Shown here piece by piece: positions 25,296-32,108 of a DNA stretch of 39,820 nucleotides. The notes beneath the pieces are model-generated. The model saw only the letters and a list, made by a program, of their open reading frames with translations. It did no database searches and was not told the DNA's origin. Made by a program: the position numbers and the translations under genes. This DNA comes from Acidobacteriota bacterium (GTDB lineage Bacteria > Acidobacteriota > Terriglobia > Bryobacterales > UBA6623), in contig JAQBUE010000023.1 of NCBI GenBank assembly GCA_027624045.1, positions 1-39,820 of the forward strand, read 5' to 3'. The first letter of the stretch is position 1, and every line of letters starts with the position of its first letter.

Positions 25296-25741
25296 ATGAT
25301 AGCCGTATCGGGCGCCCGAACGGACTCAGACGCACATAAGAAGTGGCATCTACGTTTGGCTCTGGCGGGATTGCCTGGCGGGGCAGAAGCGTTGGCCCTG
25401 CCGTTGGGAAGACGTCAGTTCGTCGAGGCCCTGCGGCTGTAGTTCTCTGGAAGGGATCAGATCGTTCAATCTCATGTGTGCCTCACTTTGCAACGTTTTG
25501 CAACACGTACGGGCTTTGCGGTCGTTCGGAGTCGGTGCCGCGGAGAATTTTGTCGGCTACCAGCTGTGGTAGGACGTGACTTTGGAATACAAGATATTGG
25601 TGCAGCTTCAGCCATTTTCGTTCTTTGGGACAGACTGCTAGCCTCAATACTGTTCACTTGGCGCAACGCAGTGTGGTATCGCTTTCGGGGGAGTTCTGAA
25701 GGGTGCATGATGCCGTTCCGCCGCAGGTTGCGCCCGCGGGC

Positions 25742-25761
25742 GCGCACATTTACATGTGCGC
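25742..25761. repeat. Perfect inverted repeat, 8-bp arms
   Basis: GCGCACAT-TTAC-ATGTGCGC. There is no T tract after it on either strand, so it is not an intrinsic terminator. Role unknown. Confidence 0.7.
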
Positions 25762-26000
25762 CTCTGTCTCGTTGTGGACCGAAGTGAAGGGTATTGTTGT
25801 GGCTTGCCTTTGGTTCCCTTATAACCCGAGAATGCGGAGCTAGCGGGTGCTGAAAGAGGGAAAGTGTTGATTCTTAAGGAAATCTAGTTTGCGAACTGCT
25901 GTGACCGCGTTCACTGAGGGAGCCAATAAGGCGGTCTGACGGGTGCGGCTCTGAGATTGTCGGGCGGGTGTATCTGAGGCCAGGGCGATTTTTTGCCTCA

Positions 26001-26039
26001 AAGGCCGCAGGCCGCTATCGGGTCGCGGCCTGTGGCCTT
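26001..26039. repeat. Long GC-rich inverted repeat
   Basis: Left arm AAGGCCGCAGGCCGC (26001-26015), 9-nt loop, right arm 26025-26039, 14 of 15 positions paired. Without a T tract downstream on either strand it resembles a REP-like element more than a terminator. Whether copies exist elsewhere cannot be seen in this window. Confidence 0.65.
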
Positions 26040-26393
26040 CGCCCACCGCTCTGCCGCTGCTGCTGACAGACACCGGCGAGGTCGCCCGGTTCTCGTGCGG
26101 GAAGTTTCCTGACGTGCCCTGGTTCTTCGACCGCGCCGGGGCCGGCCCCCACTTGCGCTTAGCGCGACGCCCGATGTAGCCTTCCCCACCAGACAACAAG
26201 GTCGGCCCCCGAAACGAGTTATTTCACGGCTCAATCGCCCGGCCCGCCAGTGCCTCTGTCAAACACTTCACCCGCGCTGTCGCGAGTGCCGGCGCATGAC
26301 TCGAGGTCAGGATGGTTCGCTACTCCTTTCCTGTGGGGCTCTTGCATCCCCGACTTCCCGCCGGTTTATCCCGGCGCTTTCTGACTGTCCCTC

Positions 26394-26576
26394 ATGTTCC
26401 TGAAGCGGGGCGTTCACGGCACGTACCACCACGTCAGCCGGAAGCATTTACACCGGTACCCGAGCGAGTTCGATTTTCGATACAATGCTCGTGACGTGTC
26501 GGACGCTGAGCGTGAGATACTCGCCATAGAGGGTACGGATGGAGAGCGTCTCACGTACCGGGACTTATCGTCCTGA
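26394..26576 (+). pseudogene. C-terminal fragment of an IS1595/ISXO2-type transposase
   Basis: Sixty codons encode KRGVHGTYHHVSRKHLHRYP and then SEFDFRYNARDVSDAER, the characteristic end of ISXO2-like transposases of the IS1595 family, finishing with YRDLSS. An in-frame TGA stands 12 nt before the first Met, and nothing upstream resembles the zinc ribbon or DDE core. It is a dead remnant; no terminal inverted repeat was found. Confidence 0.75.
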
Positions 26577-26584
26577 ACGTGAAA

Positions 26585-26610
26585 AAGCCGTGAGCTGGAA
26601 CTCACGGCTT
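26585..26610. terminator. Bidirectional intrinsic terminator
   Basis: A perfect 10-bp stem AAGCCGTGAG/CTCACGGCTT with loop CTGGAA. TTTTT follows on the plus strand 6 nt later, and the AAAA before the stem gives a T run on the minus strand. It insulates the transposase remnant from the PIN operon. Confidence 0.82.
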
Positions 26611-26688
26611 GAGAAGTTTTTGTTTAGAGGATTGCCGCGGAATCGGCGATGGGTGTCGAGGATTCCAGCGGCTTAGTTGGAGTGTACC

Positions 26689-27429
26689 ATGATCCTCAAA
26701 CCACGCGAATATCGCCTCCGCATCGAAGCGTTCACTCACGAGAATATCCCCATGTCTCGGCTGGCTGAGTACATGCAGCAGTTCGCTGCGCTTTTAGGCC
26801 ACCGAGCCAGCGTCCATTTCTCTCGTTTGGAGCCTGGTAGCGCTGTAATAGTATCCGAGGTCGAACCGCAGGACGACCCCAAAGTGCGAGAGCGTGTCCG
26901 CAAAACGCGCAAGCACATTGGACCCAAAGATGCTCAAGACGCGGTCGTAATAATCGACGAAATGCTGAGGAACGACAACTCTGTCGGTAACGTTATCGAG
27001 CCTGATGGTGCCACCGTAATCGAGTTTCCTGGCAGGCTCAAAAAACAGTTTGAGATGATCGGCCCGATCAGCGAACACGGGACGCTGGACGGTGTGCCGA
27101 TAGCAATTGGTGGGCAAAATGACCCCGTGCCGGTGCATCTAGAGGACCTGGATGGGACTGTTCACATTTGTGAAGCCCGACGAGATGTCGCGAGAAGACT
27201 CAGGAAGCACCTGTTCGATGACCCCGTTCGTGCGATCGGGATTGGTAGATGGATTCGTGGCACCAACGGTATTTGGATGATGAAGATGTTTCGCATCAAC
27301 GATTTCGCAGAACTTCGAGAGGGCAAGTTAAGCGAGGTGATCGGACGGCTCAGGGCAACCCATAAGAAAAGCGACTGGGCTGCAATAGATGATCCGCTAG
27401 CCGAATTGGAGACGATCAGAAACGGGTAG
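26689..27429 (+). CDS. Unknown protein, first gene of the PIN operon
   Basis: A 246-aa soluble protein that I do not recognise. There is no signal peptide or membrane helix. The N-terminal third (MILKPREYRLRIEAFTHENI, PMSRLAEYMQQFAALLG, VHFSRLEPGSAVIV) looks like an alternating alpha/beta domain; the middle is charged (KVRERVRKTRKHIGPK); residues 100-165 are beta-rich (GATVIEFPGRL, GVPIAIGGQ, DGTVHICEA). The end is GIWMMKMFRINDF and a helical tail. The ATG at 26689 has GGAG 8 nt upstream. It ends exactly where the PIN gene begins (TAG then ATG), so the two proteins are very probably partners, with this one the candidate antitoxin or adaptor. Confidence 0.8.
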   Translation: MILKPREYRLRIEAFTHENIPMSRLAEYMQQFAALLGHRASVHFSRLEPGSAVIVSEVEPQDDPKVRERVRKTRKHIGPKDAQDAVVIIDEMLRNDNSVGNVIEPDGATVIEFPGRLKKQFEMIGPISEHGTLDGVPIAIGGQNDPVPVHLEDLDGTVHICEARRDVARRLRKHLFDDPVRAIGIGRWIRGTNGIWMMKMFRINDFAELREGKLSEVIGRLRATHKKSDWAAIDDPLAELETIRNG

Positions 27430-28086
27430 ATGGCAGGTCGGCGCAAGGTTGTTTTCGATTCAGGGATGCTCATTTTGCTCCTGCAAGATGGTGTCGGAGC
27501 CCCAGTTAATCCCAAAACCAAAGACCCCATCACACGGCCAAAGGACCGCGTTGAGTACCTACAGAGATGCCTCTCTGACGAGAAGAGCAAGATCCTCATA
27601 CCGACGCCTGCCCTGAGCGAGTTTCTAGTTAACGCTGGAAGCGCACTAGAGAAGTATGTTGATGATATTTCCAACGAGTCCTGTTTCGTAGTGGTCCCGT
27701 TTTCGGAAATGGCGGCGATTGAGGCTGCCGTTGCGACCTATCACGCTAAGCAGCATCGCCGAACACTCGATGATGCCGAGAAGGCTGCATGGCAGCGCGT
27801 GAAGATTGACATTCAGATACTCGCAATCGCGAAAGTGAACAAAGTGGACGTGATTTATACAACCGACAGGGGTGTCGTGGCGCAGGCTGGGCCGATGGGG
27901 GTTGCGGTGATTCACCTTTCGGAGTTGCCGCTACCACCCGAAGACCCTCAGCAGGAAATGAGATTTGACGGTGAAAGCGAACCTGACTCTCAAGCCGCTC
28001 ACGTTCGACGAAGCAGTGACGGACCTACTACGGATACCACCGCCTCCGAAGGGCAAGCCGAAGCGGAAGAAGGCGAAGAAGGCTAA
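27430..28086 (+). CDS. PIN-domain nuclease-like protein
   Basis: A 218-aa protein. The four acidic residues of a PIN ribonuclease site are visible: Asp10 (VVFDSG), Glu64 (ALSEFL), Asp127 (KIDIQILAIA) and Asp146 (YTTDRG). PIN domains in bacteria are mostly RNase toxins of VapC type, but those are about 130 aa. This one has a longer insertion (about 20-55, 75-120) and an acidic C-terminal tail (about 178-218). The tail overlaps a small gene in another frame. It starts with no gap after the unknown protein at 26689. Target RNA is unknown. Confidence 0.85.
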   Translation: MAGRRKVVFDSGMLILLLQDGVGAPVNPKTKDPITRPKDRVEYLQRCLSDEKSKILIPTPALSEFLVNAGSALEKYVDDISNESCFVVVPFSEMAAIEAAVATYHAKQHRRTLDDAEKAAWQRVKIDIQILAIAKVNKVDVIYTTDRGVVAQAGPMGVAVIHLSELPLPPEDPQQEMRFDGESEPDSQAAHVRRSSDGPTTDTTASEGQAEAEEGEEG

Positions 28087-28111
28087 GCCATCAGCCGCGC
28101 GGAAGCGCTGA
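27971..28111 (+). CDS. Small basic protein overlapping the PIN gene tail
   Basis: A 46-aa frame, GTG to TGA, read in a different frame over the last 116 bp of the PIN gene. Its start reads VKANLTLKPLTFDEAVTDLL and it ends with a Pro-Lys-rich tail (RIPPPPKGKPKRKKAKKAKP region). LTFDEAVTDLL is a good amphipathic helix. The same DNA gives the PIN protein an acidic low-complexity tail, so one of the two readings is probably under selection, and this one looks more like a real protein. The start is uncertain: AGGAA lies about 14 nt before the GTG. The next gene begins 8 bp after its stop. Confidence 0.55.
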   Translation: MKANLTLKPLTFDEAVTDLLRIPPPPKGKPKRKKAKKAKPSAARKR

Positions 28112-28119
28112 GGGACGGA

Positions 28120-28365
28120 GTGCGGTACATCCTCGATATCGAGTATGCCAGTGTGCCGGATGCCGAAGGCTTTAGTCCCGTCTCTCGGCAAGAAGTAGAG
28201 CCACCCGAGTTCCAGAGCATCGAAGCCGCCAAAGAATCGGCCCTGACTGAAGCCCTGGGTTCTCGACCCGTGAAGATCACCGTCAGGGAAAAGAACAGCG
28301 GAGTAGCTAAGTGGTCGTGCCGAACGGACGGTGAGGGTACCATCGACCAAGACTCATACGTCTAG
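28120..28365 (+). CDS. Unknown 81-aa protein, last gene of the PIN operon
   Basis: Starts at GTG 28120 with GAGGGA just upstream; the only earlier in-frame stop is that of the PIN gene. The protein has an initial beta strand (MRYILDIEYASVPDAEG), an amphipathic helix (SIEAAKESALTEALG) and another strand (RPVKITVREKNSG), a small alpha/beta fold with an acidic end. It is not recognised. It lies 8 bp after the overlapping small gene, so it belongs to the same transcript. Confidence 0.65.
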   Translation: MRYILDIEYASVPDAEGFSPVSRQEVEPPEFQSIEAAKESALTEALGSRPVKITVREKNSGVAKWSCRTDGEGTIDQDSYV

Positions 28366-28677
28366 TTCCGCATCTTTGGGTTTGTCAAGGGTATAGTTCC
28401 GCTACCAACCGACTCAAACCAAACCACTCATGCCGCCCGCGCCATCGGCTCAACAGATTAACAGATCGACAAAAAGTACCAAACGAACCCCCAAACCTGC
28501 GCCGGCCGCCGCGAGAAGGAGAAAGAGGCAGAAAAGCAGAGCGGGCCAAGCCACGCGCTCCAGCGTCAAATCCCATGCCACACTGCTGCCCGCCGCAACG
28601 GCCGCTATGGTAAAACTTCTAAGGCAGTCCACTAGATAGAATCGTCAATGAGCTGCTCCGAGGTAGAATAGACAGCC
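28366..28677. other. Gap between the PIN operon and the aminotransferase gene
   Basis: No convincing gene. A 69-codon frame at 28430-28639 is Lys/Arg/Ala/Pro-rich without a ribosome binding site. Near the end TAGAAT (28664-28669) lies 8 nt before the next ATG, with TCGTCA 16 bp upstream of it as a weak -35. Confidence 0.5.
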
Positions 28678-29934
28678 ATGTCAGAAACAACCACGGCCCC
28701 CGCCGCCATCTCGCGCCAGACTTCCGCTGATTTGCTGGAGCGCGCCAAGAAATCGATCGCCGGCGGCGTCAGCAGCGCCTTCCGCGCCAAATCCGTTCCG
28801 TTTCCGCTGTACTTTACGCACGGCGAAGGCCCCAGCATCACCGATGTTGATGGCAACACCTATCTCGATTACACGCTCGCCTGGGGGCCGTTGATTCTGG
28901 GTCATTCGCATCCGGCGATCGCCGCCGCTGTTGAAAAGACGTTGCAAGACGGTTGGGACTACGGCGCTCAGCACGAAGGCGAGATTCGGGTCGCCGAGCG
29001 GTTGGTCGAACTTGTACCGTGTGCCGATCGCGTCGTCTTCAGTAACACGGGAACCGAGGCCGACCAGATTGCCTTCCGGCTGTCCCGCGCTTTCACCGGA
29101 CGTAAACGTATCCTGCGGTTTCAGAACCACTACCATGGCTGGCTTGAAGCGCCGCCGGACACTTTGTTCCTCCCGTGGAACGACCTCGATGTCGTCGAGA
29201 AAGCCGTCGCGGAATACCCGGACGAAATCGCCTGCGTCATCCTCGAGCCGATTCTTTGCAACGGCGGCTGCATTCTGCCGGCGGAAGGCTACTTGGCCGG
29301 GCTGCGCGAGATCACCGCCAAGCACGGCATCGTCCTGATCTTCGACGAAGTCATCACGGGCTTCCGTGTTGATCTGAGAGGCGCGCAAGGCCTCTACGGC
29401 ATCACGCCCGATCTAGCCACGTTCGGCAAGGCTGTTGCCGGGGGATTCCCGCTCAGCGTGATCGCCGGGCGCTACGAAATCATGAAGCTCATCGAGGACG
29501 CCACGGTGCTCCACGGCGGCAGCTTCAATGGCAATCCGACCGTCTTAGCCGCATCGGAAGCGACGCTCGAAGAGCTGTCCCGCGACGACGGCGCCGCCCT
29601 GAAAGCAGCCAACAGCAGCGGCGAGAAACTGATCGAAGGCATTCGCGCGGCCGCCGCCGAGGCAGGCGTTCCGGTGACCGTACGCGGCGTCGGTACCGTG
29701 TTCAAAGTGGTCTTCCCGGACGAGGGCGCCGTCACGGATTCTCGCGGCCTGACAGCTCCGCCATCCGGCCGCCTCGGCGCCTGGCTCGAAGGCATGCTCG
29801 ATAACGGCGTCTACCTGTTGCCTGATGGCCGCTGGTACGTGGCGACCGTCCACGGCGACGACGAAGTCGAGATGACCTTAGAGGCCGCGCGCTTCGCCAT
29901 GAACGCCGTCGCCGCGAAATTTCCCGCGAATTGA
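28678..29934 (+). CDS. Class-III PLP aminotransferase (glutamate-1-semialdehyde aminomutase-like)
   Basis: A 418-aa PLP enzyme. Features in order: SIAGGVSSAFRA (26-37), FSNTGTEADQIAFRL (phosphate-binding loop near 121-135), HYHGW (151-155), Asp223 in IFDEVITGFR, and the Schiff-base Lys251 in ATFGKAVAGGFPL. The family is that of HemL, but GSAM usually has GKIIGGGLPVGA. This sequence departs from it, so it is better named an aspartate aminotransferase-family protein of the HemL branch. No heme or tetrapyrrole gene lies beside it. A TAGAAT box 8 nt before the ATG suggests a near-leaderless mRNA. Confidence 0.88.
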   Translation: MSETTTAPAAISRQTSADLLERAKKSIAGGVSSAFRAKSVPFPLYFTHGEGPSITDVDGNTYLDYTLAWGPLILGHSHPAIAAAVEKTLQDGWDYGAQHEGEIRVAERLVELVPCADRVVFSNTGTEADQIAFRLSRAFTGRKRILRFQNHYHGWLEAPPDTLFLPWNDLDVVEKAVAEYPDEIACVILEPILCNGGCILPAEGYLAGLREITAKHGIVLIFDEVITGFRVDLRGAQGLYGITPDLATFGKAVAGGFPLSVIAGRYEIMKLIEDATVLHGGSFNGNPTVLAASEATLEELSRDDGAALKAANSSGEKLIEGIRAAAAEAGVPVTVRGVGTVFKVVFPDEGAVTDSRGLTAPPSGRLGAWLEGMLDNGVYLLPDGRWYVATVHGDDEVEMTLEAARFAMNAVAAKFPAN

Positions 29935-29966
29935 ACAGGCCGGCTAGGGCTCAAGTTTTGTCGCGA

Positions 29967-29996
29967 GGATCTCGGCTTTGAGATCCGCGGCCTTTT
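29967..29996 (+). terminator. Weak intrinsic terminator after the aminotransferase gene
   Basis: GGATCTC and GAGATCC form a 7-bp stem with a 6-nt loop, followed after GCGGCC by TTTT. It lies in the 66-bp gap between the convergent aminotransferase and DapA-like genes. Confidence 0.5.
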
Positions 29997-30000
29997 GCTG

Positions 30001-31050
30001 TCAGACAACGAACTCGGGCTTCACGAACTCATACACTTGCCGAATCGCTTTCATGGCGTCTTCGTCGAGCGGCTTGGCGTCAGGGCGGCGGATGGTCGAG
30101 TTCGTGAATACCCCGCGCAGCTGCAGCACATAGTTCAGCAGCGGGAAGCCATACACGCCCGCCTGTGTCACGAACAGCATGGCCTTCGAGAAGACGTCGA
30201 GTGCTTCGTTGGTCTTGCCGGCCTTCCAGAAGTCCCAAGCCTTCACGTAGAGTTCGACCCAGCCCGCCGCCGGCATATTTCCGGCGAGTCCGAGCGCCAT
30301 CTCATCCGGCAGATTGCGGCCGTGGGCTCCGGTAAATATAGTTACGCGATCTTCACCGCTCGCCTTGAACTCCTTGATGCGGTCGATCGAGTTGCCCGCT
30401 TCGTCTTTGACGAATAGTAGCGTCGGAATCGCCTTGGCCATCTTGACGACAAACTCGACGCTCATGTTGCCCGTCGTCTGAACGAACATCGGCAGGCCGC
30501 AAGCCTTGCCGATCGCGCGGTAGTACTCGAACACCTCGTCAAGGTCAAACTCGCCCTGGTCGCGGGTGGGTAGCGCGACGATGGCATCGGGTTGAAGCTT
30601 CTCGGCATGCTTGGCGTACTTGACGGCTGTTTCCGTATCGGGCCCCTGGACGCCGATCACGAGAGTCGGGCGCAGGCCTTTGTTCGCCTTGACGATCAGC
30701 TCGGCACCTTCGATTCGCTCGTCGAAGGTTAGGAACTGATACTCGCTGGCTCGCTGCGGCCAGACGATGCCGTGAACCCCGGTCTTGTCGAGAAACTTCA
30801 CTTCGTTCTCAAGCTCGTCGAAGGCGATCTTGTTGTCAGCGGTGTAGGGCGTCTGAACGATCGGGAAGATGCCTTGGAACCTCTTGAGATCGACCGCCGG
30901 TGCGGCCGAGCATCCCATCTCGCCCAACAGCGACCAGGAAAGCCCCGCCGCTCCGATCACCCGCAGGAAGTCTCGGCGATTTGAACTGCTGGTCTCTTTC
31001 AATCCCAAATCATTTACCCCTAGATCATTCAACCCTGGATGATTCAACAT
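30001..31050 (-). CDS. Tat-exported DapA/NAL-family TIM-barrel protein
   Basis: A 349-aa member of the dihydrodipicolinate synthase / N-acetylneuraminate lyase family. A Tat signal SNRRDFLRVIGAAGLSWS (23-40) precedes the barrel, which starts at GIFPIVQTPY. The Schiff-base Lys is probably Lys215 in LLFVKDEAGN. The Tyr found in DapA (in a PYY motif) is not visible at ALPTRD, so it is unlikely to be a lysine-pathway enzyme. The first residues (MLNHPGLNDLGVNDLGLKE) come from a tandem repeat. AAGGGA about 10 nt before the ATG supports the start. It lies 50 bp after the TIM-barrel isomerase gene on the same strand, so both may act on one exported sugar-acid pathway. Confidence 0.87.
   Translation of the reverse strand: MLNHPGLNDLGVNDLGLKETSSSNRRDFLRVIGAAGLSWSLLGEMGCSAAPAVDLKRFQGIFPIVQTPYTADNKIAFDELENEVKFLDKTGVHGIVWPQRASEYQFLTFDERIEGAELIVKANKGLRPTLVIGVQGPDTETAVKYAKHAEKLQPDAIVALPTRDQGEFDLDEVFEYYRAIGKACGLPMFVQTTGNMSVEFVVKMAKAIPTLLFVKDEAGNSIDRIKEFKASGEDRVTIFTGAHGRNLPDEMALGLAGNMPAAGWVELYVKAWDFWKAGKTNEALDVFSKAMLFVTQAGVYGFPLLNYVLQLRGVFTNSTIRRPDAKPLDEDAMKAIRQVYEFVKPEFVV
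31003..31047 (-). repeat. Three degenerate 15-bp repeats at the start of a Tat protein
   Basis: Read on the minus strand: TTGAATCATCCAGGG, TTGAATGATCTAGGG, GTAAATGATTTGGGA. They encode LNHPG, LNDLG and VNDLG just after the initiator Met and before the Tat motif. Confidence 0.75.
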
Positions 31051-31100
31051 GGAAAAGTTCCCTTCAACTGAGTGCCGCGCGCCCTGTTCGGCTTCGCGGA

Positions 31101-31976
31101 TTAGAGTTTCATCGTCTCGCGAACATGCTTGCGGCAGCGGTCGGCAAGGTCGTGGCTCGATATGTCATCGCGGCGATTGACTTCAACAATCATCCAGCCC
31201 CGCCAGCCCGTCTCTCGCACAACGTCGCCCAAGGCGGCGAAATCAAACTTGCCCGTACCGAAGATAACCTCGTCGCCTGCCTTGGTATCGCGCAGATGAA
31301 AGCCCGCGATGCGCGATCCGTACTCACGCACCAGGCGCGTCACCGGCCACTGGGCTGGGAACGGGTGCCCGACGTCGAGCAGCAGGGACACGAGCCGCGG
31401 ATCGGTCTCGCGCAGCAGGTAGCGAATCTCTTCGGCGTCGTGCGCCAGCTCGTGGCGATGGTTGTGGAAGCTCAAGCGCACACCGAAGCGGCGGCAGGTT
31501 TCGCCGGCCGCGTTCAACTCCGTGGCCTTGGACTGCAAAGCGCCCGGAGCGGCGCGGCCGTCAGCGCCCTTGGGCAACTGCTGTCCGCTGACGATGATGT
31601 GGCCGCCGCCGAACTCGCGCACAGCGCCCGCGATGCGGTGGATCAGCTTGTGCTCGTCTAGAATCTTCGTCGGATCGAAGAACCCCGCGCCAAAGTGCAG
31701 CCCCATCATCTCGATGCCGCGTTTCTCGAACTCGCGGCGCATCGGACGAGGCTGCATGAAACTCGCCTCCAGACTGCGGTAGTTCGTCTCGAAGCCCTCG
31801 TAGCCCAACTGGCCCAGGTCAGCGAGAGCCGCCAGAAAGGTCTCGGGGTCCGGCAGGGGAGACCCGTAAGCACGCGTCTGGCAGCCGACTCGAATCTGAC
31901 CGGGCGCTGCTTGCAGGAGGGGCGCGAGCGCGGCAGCGAGGAAATGCCGGCGTGCGAGAGACCGTGCGAGAGACAT
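31101..31976 (-). CDS. Tat-exported xylose-isomerase-like TIM-barrel protein
   Basis: A 291-aa protein. Residues 5-26 (SLARRHFLAAALAPLLQAA) form a Tat signal. The rest is a sugar phosphate isomerase/epimerase-type barrel with likely metal ligands in LSFHNHRHE, LLLDVGHP, GFHLRD and the final IVEVN. Relatives isomerise or epimerise sugars and inositols (IolE-like, hydroxypyruvate isomerase-like). The gene precedes the DapA-like gene on the same strand by 50 bp, and both carry Tat signals, which suggests one extracytoplasmic catabolic step. The substrate is unknown. Confidence 0.86.
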   Translation of the reverse strand: MSLARSLARRHFLAAALAPLLQAAPGQIRVGCQTRAYGSPLPDPETFLAALADLGQLGYEGFETNYRSLEASFMQPRPMRREFEKRGIEMMGLHFGAGFFDPTKILDEHKLIHRIAGAVREFGGGHIIVSGQQLPKGADGRAAPGALQSKATELNAAGETCRRFGVRLSFHNHRHELAHDAEEIRYLLRETDPRLVSLLLDVGHPFPAQWPVTRLVREYGSRIAGFHLRDTKAGDEVIFGTGKFDFAALGDVVRETGWRGWMIVEVNRRDDISSHDLADRCRKHVRETMKL

Positions 31977-32108
31977 GGTGTTTCAGTGTCTCGCAAAGAG
32001 GCCCGAAGCGCAAAGAGTGGAGTTGTTTCTGTCGTCAATTCATGCAATCAGCCGCGGCTGACTAACACAAGCGTCGCGTGCCGCCGATCTCCTCTAGGCG
32101 GGACCTCG

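Larger units (their letters stand above)
25296..26393. other. About 1.1 kb with no recognisable gene
   Basis: Short open frames occur on both strands but none has protein-like composition or a ribosome binding site that convinces. The stretch contains two hairpin-forming inverted repeats (25742-25761 and 26001-26039) and lies directly before transposase debris, so it may be the remains of an insertion or a decayed gene region. Confidence 0.55.

Noticed and set aside
25472..25787. A 103-codon plus-strand frame in the gene-poor stretch
   Set aside because: Irregular composition, high in Cys/Arg/Phe, no ribosome binding site and no family pattern.
26001..26039. Reading the GC-rich hairpin as an intrinsic terminator
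   Set aside because: The T run lies before the stem on the plus strand and appears as A on the minus strand, so neither direction has the required T tract after the stem.
25840..26199. A 119-codon minus-strand frame in the gene-poor stretch
   Set aside because: It crosses the 15-bp hairpin and reads as low-complexity Arg/Ser/Pro. No support for a gene.
28430..28639. A 69-codon plus-strand frame before the aminotransferase gene
   Set aside because: Lys/Arg/Ala/Pro-rich, no ribosome binding site, no partner. Probably chance.
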